Assembly (NCBI GenBank): GCA_021014325.1
Contig: CM037463.1
Location: 9,555,001 to 9,619,000 of the forward strand
Source: Plazaster borealis
Taxonomy: Eukaryota; Echinodermata; Asteroidea; Forcipulatida; Labidiasteridae
Direction of reading: 5' to 3'
DNA length: 64,000 nt
Positions 57,984-64,000 of the stretch are shown in pieces. Both the position numbers and the translations under genes were made by a program. Under the pieces are notes generated by a model. The model saw nothing but the letters and a program-made list of their open reading frames with translations. It did no database searches and was not told the origin of the DNA. The first letter of the stretch is position 1, and each line of letters begins with the position of its first letter.

Positions 57984-58112
57984 CTGCTAGATCAAGGTTA
58001 CCATGCACAACAAAATATGAAAGCAAAATTCAGAAGATTTTTAATAGTGTTGTCTTGAACAGTGGAGTGAGCGTCTTCAGATGCATCTTATAGCAGCCAT
58101 CTTGTTCTACTC
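57984..58112 (-). promoter_or_regulatory. Possible 5' leader exon and start region of the EF-hand/EML gene
   Basis: On the minus strand a stretch containing AACAAGATGGCTGC ends at a good donor, CTAGCAG|GTATG (57984), and could splice to the acceptor at 57793. It would contain a short upstream frame of seven codons (MAAIRCI and stop). The upper boundary is a guess; no TATA box was seen. Confidence 0.3.
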
Positions 58113-58254
58113 CAAATCAATGGAACCAAACCAAGGCTTAAAGGGAAATAAGTCTGGCACCTTTTTGGTTATTTGCACATATGTATTTATGATCATGAAT
58201 GCATGCAGGGAACATGACCGATGATCATGATGATAGTGGCAGCATGATAACAGT

Positions 58255-58650
58255 TTAAAAGGTCTGTATACGTTTGGTAATGACTCTGAAAATTAATGGC
58301 AATAAAAACTTACTTGGTAAGAAAAACAGCAGCTTTGGATGGTATAATGCATTTTGAGAAACTTTCCACTTAGAAGTACTGCGCTTATGGAAAAAGATAT
58401 CACTTTTTATCCCCAAAAATTTGAATCTTAGAAGCGTTACTGACAGAAACGTTTCTCAGATTGTGTACTCCAATTGCAGATTATTCTTCTTGCGTGGACA
58501 TAACCGCACCAGATTTTCAGCAATACCTCAAAAACATTACCACCTTTTGAAATGAAATATTCACAGGTTAGTTTTATGGTATATATCTACAACTATATAG
58601 GATTGAAACAAACAGTGGGTTCCAATTACCAAACATATACAATCCCTTTA
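58255..58650. mobile_element. Family B element
   Basis: TTAAAAGGTCTGTATACGTT to AAACATATACAATCCCTTTA; body close to the family consensus. Confidence 0.8.
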
Positions 58651-58652
58651 GG

Positions 58653-58780
58653 GTCGTGTCCAAATCAAGTGGCTTTGGCTACCGCAGTTAGCTGCAGTGA
58701 TAACATTGAAGAATAGGCCTTCTTAGTAGTGATCCGGTCGTAGCCACTGCCGAAACCATTAATTCTGACACGGCCTAAGA
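58653..58780. mobile_element. Family E element
   Basis: GGTCGTGTCCAAATCAAGTG and CTGACACGGCC at the ends, CGTAGCCACTGCCGAAACC inside. It directly follows the family B element. Confidence 0.6.
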
Positions 58781-59679
58781 CTTGAATGGAGAGACTGTCC
58801 CACTGTGATAAACAAAACATCCATTCTGTTGCATGTTCCATTAAAACACTCCATAACTGTTCAACATATAAATCTTCTTCATCACAAAACTGTACACATT
58901 TACAGTAACGCTCTTAAAAAGACACAACGTGCAACTGCAGTGTAGTCATACAAACGATTTATTTCCTTTTATTGATGACAAAGTGTGAAGTGGATTAGAA
59001 TTCTGAATGCCATTATTAATACTCCATGACCAGCCATCCTTCAGGTACCACATCATAAAACCTTTTTTGTTTATCCCACCCCGTCTCTCTCTCTCAAAAC
59101 AAGAAATGAGCAAAGCCGATTCACGTGAATGATCAACTTCATTTCCTTGACATCAAAGTGTCTCCAAACAAATATAAATAAAAAGCCTCTACTTTTAATT
59201 ATGTCCCCCGATACCCATTCACATGGTAACAGAGTTGTTTGTTTAGATTCACACCACCAGGAAGTCGTCCGGCCGTGCAGGGATGACTTTCCCCCACAAA
59301 GCCTCCTCAAGAAAACCCATCTCCGGCTCATTATTTTTTGTTAAGCCTTATTTCACCCTGTTTGATTTACCATCAAATACAAACCCAGAAGATTGTTTGG
59401 ACAGGTTTCTTAATGAGGAGACTGGATTGTGATCAAACAAGATTGCGTGTGCTCAGTAAATGTATCCGTAGCAACGCCGTCCCCCCACGGTTGTTATGGA
59501 TGCATGACACTGCTTGCAACAAAAATCACTTTTATTAAAATTAATAATTAACTCTGTACAGAACTGTATTCTTACAAACTTGCTAAGCACTGAACATTTT
59601 TGCTTTTAGCAGAAACACCTGACGGATCCATGAAAATATCAAAACCACTATGGAGGACCCCCATCATGATGAAAATACT

Positions 59680-59705
59680 AAAAGAATAATAATAATAATA
59701 AAAAT
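59680..59705. repeat. (AAT)n tail of the adjacent SINE
   Basis: AATAATAATAATAATAAAAA, read as the TTA tail on the minus strand. Confidence 0.8.
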
Positions 59706-60135
59706 GTAGTCTTATATAGCATATGTATCTACCAATAAGGTGCTCAAGGCGCTTGAACAAAGAGAGACACTTTTTTAAAGACAGGTTTTGAAGTTATTAT
59801 GAATTGTGAGACCGATTCATGTAGCACCTTATAAGGGTTTACAAGATGCTGCGGCGCACTCAGCAGCCACTGCCAGAAACACCGGGGCAAACCCCTTCTC
59901 TTAACGACAAGTGAACTGGGTTCTTTTACGTGCATTACACAACACACAGGACCAATGGCTTTACGTCCCATCCGACGGACGAAGCAAATGGTTAAGTGTC
60001 TTGCTTGGGAACACAAGGGTCTTGCTTAAGGACACAAGTGTCATGACCAGGACTTGAACCCACACTCTGCTGACCAGAAACCCCAGAGCTTGAGTCCGGT
60101 ACGCTTGTCCAATCTCGGCCACGACATGCCAAACA
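59706..60135 (-). mobile_element. SINE-1, near full length
   Basis: On the minus strand: GTCGTGGCCGAGATTGGAC, GTGGGTTCAAGTCCTGGTC, GTAAAAGAACCCAGTTCACT, AACCCTTATAAGGTGCTACA and the AT-rich tail. Confidence 0.7.
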
Positions 60136-60203
60136 GTCTTATGTATCCCTTTTTGTTTTACAAGGACTCCATGACAGACAACAGAGGAATGTAGAACAGG
60201 GAC

Positions 60204-60735
60204 TGATTTCACAAAGAGCTAAGATTGATCTTAACTGTGAATAAATCTCAAAGGGAAAGTATACCTTTGGTTTTGGAACCGTTCCGAGTTTTTAATCCCA
60301 TATATAAATGTAGATATACATAAAATTAACCTGTGAAAATTTCATTTCAAAAGGTGGTCGCGTTTTTGAGATATCGCCGAAAATCTGGAGCGGATATGTC
60401 CACGCTGGAAGAATAATCCGTATTGGAATACACAATCTGAGAAATATTACTGACAGTAACGTTTCCCAGATTCACATTTTTGGGGATGAAAAATGATATC
60501 TTTTTCAACAACCACATTACTTCGAAGTGAAATGATTCTCAAAACACTTTATACTATTGAAAGCTGCTGTACTTCTAACCAAGTAGGTTTGTATTGCCAT
60601 TAGTTTTCAGAGTGATTACCAAACGTACACAGACCCTTTAACTGCTAAGCAAAGTGTGATGTCACAATACGAACAACGATGGTGATACCGACAACTCATC
60701 TTAAGATGAATCTTTGTGCATTGTGAAATCGAGCC
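60204..60735. mobile_element. Family M element interrupted by family B
   Basis: Outer ends GATTTCACAAAGAGCTAAGA and ATTGTGAAATCGAGCCC; inner family B at 60248-60641. Confidence 0.6.
60248..60641. mobile_element. Family B element, nested
   Basis: CAAAGGGAAAGTATACCTTTGG in pieces to AAACGTACACAGACCCTTTAA. Confidence 0.75.
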
Positions 60736-60964
60736 CAGATCTTGTATTTTGCAAATTTTAGGCAAATTCTATTTAACACACACCTTGATCAAAGTGAAAT
60801 TATTTTTACATTTTTTTCACTCAGTTGTTTTTTTAATTTTTCTTTCTCTATTTATTTAAATCTTTCTGGTAATGAAACTAAGGGCGACTACAGCGACTAG
60901 CACTGTCCATGTAGGCCTAAAGATTTAGATGTGGGAGCTGAGGCTGGGGAAAACCCCTGCAATC

Positions 60965-61163
60965 AGGGCCCATTTTCATAAAGCATGTAAGTAAGCACAA
61001 AAACTTGCTAAGCACAGAAAACTCTTGCTTAAGAAAAAAAGGTAACCAGCCAAAATACCATACAGTTACCATTGCTGTGACTGGTACCCCACTAATTTCT
61101 TGCCAAGCAAAGAAATTTGCTGAGCAGAATTTTCTGCTAAACAGCTTTATGAAATTGGGCCCA
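60965..61163. mobile_element. Family C element
   Basis: GGGCCCATTTTCATAAAGCA to CAGCTTTATGAAATTGGGCCC in pieces; AAAATACCATACAGTTACC inside. Confidence 0.75.
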
Positions 61164-61301
61164 GGTAGGAACTGCAAACCAAATCAACAAGCTTAAAAAT
61201 TTACTTAAAAAAAAAAATTGAATGCTTAATACAAGAATGAAATGATAATCATTGATTTGAGGCCCCCATCTGAGGTGGGATTAAAACCGAGGTCAACCTT
61301 G

Positions 61302-61412
61302 ATGGCTCTGCTTACTGCGGAATTCTGCTCTAACGGCACCCTGTAAAGCACGTAATTCTATGGGCCGTAAGCGCAGAATTCCACGGTAAACAGAGCCATG
61401 AAATTGGGCCCT
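61302..61412. mobile_element. Subfamily D palindrome
   Basis: GGCTCTGCTTACTGCGGAAT and ATTCCACGGTAAACAGAGCC. Confidence 0.75.
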
Positions 61413-61815
61413 GACCATAATTTATCTCTTAAAAAAACCAGGCATTCGTGCTTTGGATAATAACTAGTGGATTAGAAGGAGTAATCTTCAGAAAAAAACA
61501 TTGCTGCATCAAACCTTTTAACAGTGGTCGAGGTTTTGTTGCTTGGCTATTCACTTGAAAAAGGCACCACTGTATTTTTACTGAGTCAGGGTGATTCATC
61601 TGAAGATTTTTAAGTGGGTCAGTGAAGGCTTGCTTCATATCAAGTATTAAAAAGTAAACATCCCAAGTCTTGGAGTTTAACAATGCCACTGCCAGAGTAT
61701 TTATAAACTCTTTGCAACAAAGACCCAAATATTTCAAATATTGATATCCTGTATTTTACATGACAAACGGTTATGCAGGATAAAATCTCTTCGGCCCTAC
61801 TAAAGGAAAACAATG

Positions 61816-62110
61816 TTAAAGGTATCATATACGTTTGGTAATGACTCAAAACAAATATTAGCATAAAAACTTACTTGGTAACAAGCAACGGAGAGCTGTT
61901 GATAGTATAAAACATTGTGAGAAACGACTCCCTCTGAAGTAACGTAGTTTTGAGAAAGAGGTAATTTTTCACTAAAATAATAAAAACTTCTTGCAAGAAG
62001 TTTTTATTATTCTATCTGAAAGCACACACATTTGTACAACAAGGATGTTTTTTCTTTCATCATTTTCTTGCAACTTCGATGACCAATTTGAGCGTGTACG
62101 ATGCCTTTAA
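61816..62110. mobile_element. Family A element with internal deletion
   Basis: TTAA then AGGTATCATATACGTTTGGT; ends GAGCGTGTACGATGCCT then TTAA. It lacks the segment with TTTTCACAGGCTTGTTATTT. Confidence 0.8.
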
Positions 62111-62154
62111 GTTAATGGTTTTTTATTTTGAATTTGTTTTAAAGATTATGTTGT

Positions 62155-62559
62155 TTAAAGAGTCTGTATATATGTTTCGTATTGACTCTGAAAATTAATG
62201 GCAATAAAAAATTAATAGATGTTAAAAAATTACTTGGTAAGAAGTACATCAGCTTAGAATAGTATAATGCATTTTGAGAAACTTTTCACTTCGAAGTACT
62301 GTGGTTTTAGAAAAAGATATCAGTGTTTATCCCCCAAAATTTGAATCTGAGACGTTTCTCAGATAGCATATTCCAATGGCAGATTATTCTTCCTGCGTGG
62401 ACAAACCGCTCCAGATTTTCAGCAATATCTAAAAAACGCTACCACCTTTTGAAATGAAATTTTCACAGGTTAGTTTTACGTTGTGTATCTACAACAATAG
62501 GCCTATAGGATTGAAACAAACAGTGAGTTCCATTTACCAAATGTATACAATCCCTTTAA
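62155..62559. mobile_element. Family B element
   Basis: TTAAAGAGTCTGTATATATG to AAATGTATACAATCCCTTTAA. Confidence 0.75.
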
Positions 62560-63064
62560 CAATGCCAGAGTATTTATAAATTCTGTGAAATAGCTTGTTT
62601 TGCAACAAAGACCCACTGTTCCAAATATTGTATTTTACATAACAACCGGTGTGTAATATGATGTAGAATAAATGTTCAACTAAAGATAAAAATTGCCAAG
62701 TCAACAGTCTTGATTAAAAAATTTAAAAAAAAAAAAAAAATTATGTCGTTTAATTCTTGGAGATAAAATAAAAAAAATGGCTGTGAAATTATTTTGAAAT
62801 TTGATACTGAGATATCTTGCAAACTTAACATAAAAGAAGAGACCCAGCCTCTGAAGGTTCGTTGCAAAAATGAGCTCATACCATTCATAAATTAATCAAA
62901 ATGACAGCGTTAAAAAAACGGGCACATTATTGAGAGTTATCAGAATGAAAACCAAATGTGCATTTTGCTAATCAATTAAACATGACTTCAATAGAATGAG
63001 TTTCATTCACGATGTGGCGAGGCCACTTATCCCTAGAGGAAAGGCACTTCTATTCGAGTCCCTA

Positions 63065-63427
63065 TTAAAGGCATCGTACACGTTTGGATATTGGAGCCTA
63101 ATGTTTGTTTCAAACCTGTATAGTTGTAGATATTATAACATTAAACTAAACCTGTTAAAATTTCATTTTAAAAGGTGTTAGTGTTTTTGAAATATTGCCG
63201 AAAATCTGAAGCGGTTATGTCCACGCAGGAAGAAAAATCAGCAATTGGAATCAGATAAAAATGTTTTTTGGATAAAAAGTGATATATTTTTCCATAACCG
63301 CAGTACTTCGAAGTGAAAAGTTTCTCAAAATGCATTATACTATCAAAAGCTGCTGTACTTTTTACCCAATAAATTTTTATTGCCATTAATTATCAGAGTC
63401 ATTATCAAACATGTACGATGCCTTTAA
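63065..63427. mobile_element. Family B body with family A ends
   Basis: Termini TTAAAGGCATCGTACACGTT and CATGTACGATGCCTTTAA are of the A type, while the body (GTGTTTTTGAAATATTGCCG, AATCTGAAGCGGTTATGTCC) is family B in reverse. Confidence 0.7.
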
Positions 63428-63484
63428 TTAGCTTACAGGAACATTTTAAAAGGGAAAACAAGAACAAGTTCAGACCATCATCAA

Positions 63485-63669
63485 GGTCCAATTTCACAGC
63501 TGCTCAAGCAGAAAATATTGCTTACAAAGTTTCTGCTAAGCAACAATAAGCAGGATACCAGTCACAGATGCTACATGTGAAATGGTATTTTAGCTGGTAA
63601 CCTTTTTCTGGTAAGCATAATTTCGCTGTGCTTAGCTAGTTTTTGTGCTTAAGCAGCTCTGAGAAATTT
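63485..63669. mobile_element. Family C element
   Basis: GGTCCAATTTCACAGCTGCT to TTAAGCAGCTCTGAGAAATTT in pieces. It shows the uninterrupted CTGCTCAAGCAGAAAATATT site. Confidence 0.65.
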
Positions 63670-63733
63670 TTAGACAAACAAGGCCTGCCTCGGATTCTAC
63701 CACTTCCTTCCACTGATGAGGGACATTTATATC

Positions 63734-64000
63734 TTAAAGGCACTGTACACATTTGGTAATTACTCAAAATATATATTAGCATAAAAACTGGCTTGGTAAT
63801 GAGCAACAGAGAGCTGTTGATAGTATAAAACATTGTGACATTCCTATCTGAAAGCACACAAATTTGGACAATAAGGGTGTTTTTTTTATTCATCATTTTC
63901 TTGCAACTTCGATGACCAATTGAGCCCAGATTTTCACAGGCTTGTTATTTTATGCATATGTTGGGATACACCAAGTGAGAACACTGGTCTTTGACAATTA
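63734..64000. mobile_element. Family A element, cut by the right edge
   Basis: TTAA then AGGCACTGTACACATTTGGT, followed by family body with an internal deletion of the GAAACGACTCCCTCTGAAG part. Confidence 0.8.

Larger units (their letters stand above)
57985..64000. other. Upstream region of the EF-hand/EML gene, mostly element remnants
   Basis: No coding exon recognised. Six or more inverted-repeat elements, one SINE and a small duplication fill most of it. Between 58790 and 59700, and between 62660 and 63060, I see no feature beyond AT-rich sequence and short ORFs. Confidence 0.6.

Noticed and set aside
61429..61737. 102-residue minus-strand ORF
   Set aside because: Not similar to a known family; partly overlaps a duplicated repeat piece.

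Overview
This is animal nuclear DNA. Genes are split by many GT-AG introns, intergenic DNA is AT-rich, and short inverted-repeat elements and tRNA-derived SINEs are dense. The two protein genes read like deuterostome orthologues. The repeats look echinoderm, with a sea star as my best guess; that guess rests on recollection of similar repeats, not on a search. Nothing bacterial, no CRISPR array and no confirmed RNA gene is visible.

Both genes lie on the minus strand. (1) 9757 down to 2545: six coding exons of glycine amidinotransferase (GATM), the mitochondrial enzyme of the first step of creatine synthesis. The model runs from the start codon to residue 341. About 76 C-terminal residues, including the catalytic cysteine, lie beyond the left edge. 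(2) 57768 down to 20726: a complete 25-exon gene for a protein of 1473 residues. Its C-terminal 610 residues are an EML-type (echinoderm microtubule-associated-protein-like) tandem beta-propeller with a HELP motif. Its N-terminal half carries a four-EF-hand calmodulin-like module (one canonical loop) and a long acidic then basic linker, with no obvious EML coiled coil. All 25 exons keep phase, and the coding length is 4422 nt, stop included.

Layout: 1-9760 GATM exons and introns, with several unrelated tandem repeats; 9760-20240 intergenic, with long inverted repeats and an inverted-repeat family whose ends carry TGACGTCA; 20240-57800 the EF-hand/EML gene, with mobile-element remnants in nearly every intron; 57800-64000 upstream sequence, made mostly of such remnants.

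The two genes share orientation but no evident pathway. The most notable points are the EF-hand plus EML architecture, a nested insertion that reveals TTAA target duplication for the main element family, a 389-bp near-perfect hairpin inside an intron, a minisatellite that switches strand half way, and repeated placement of mobile elements 8-30 bp after 5' splice sites. Letters A-M below are my own names for repeat families; none was checked against a database.
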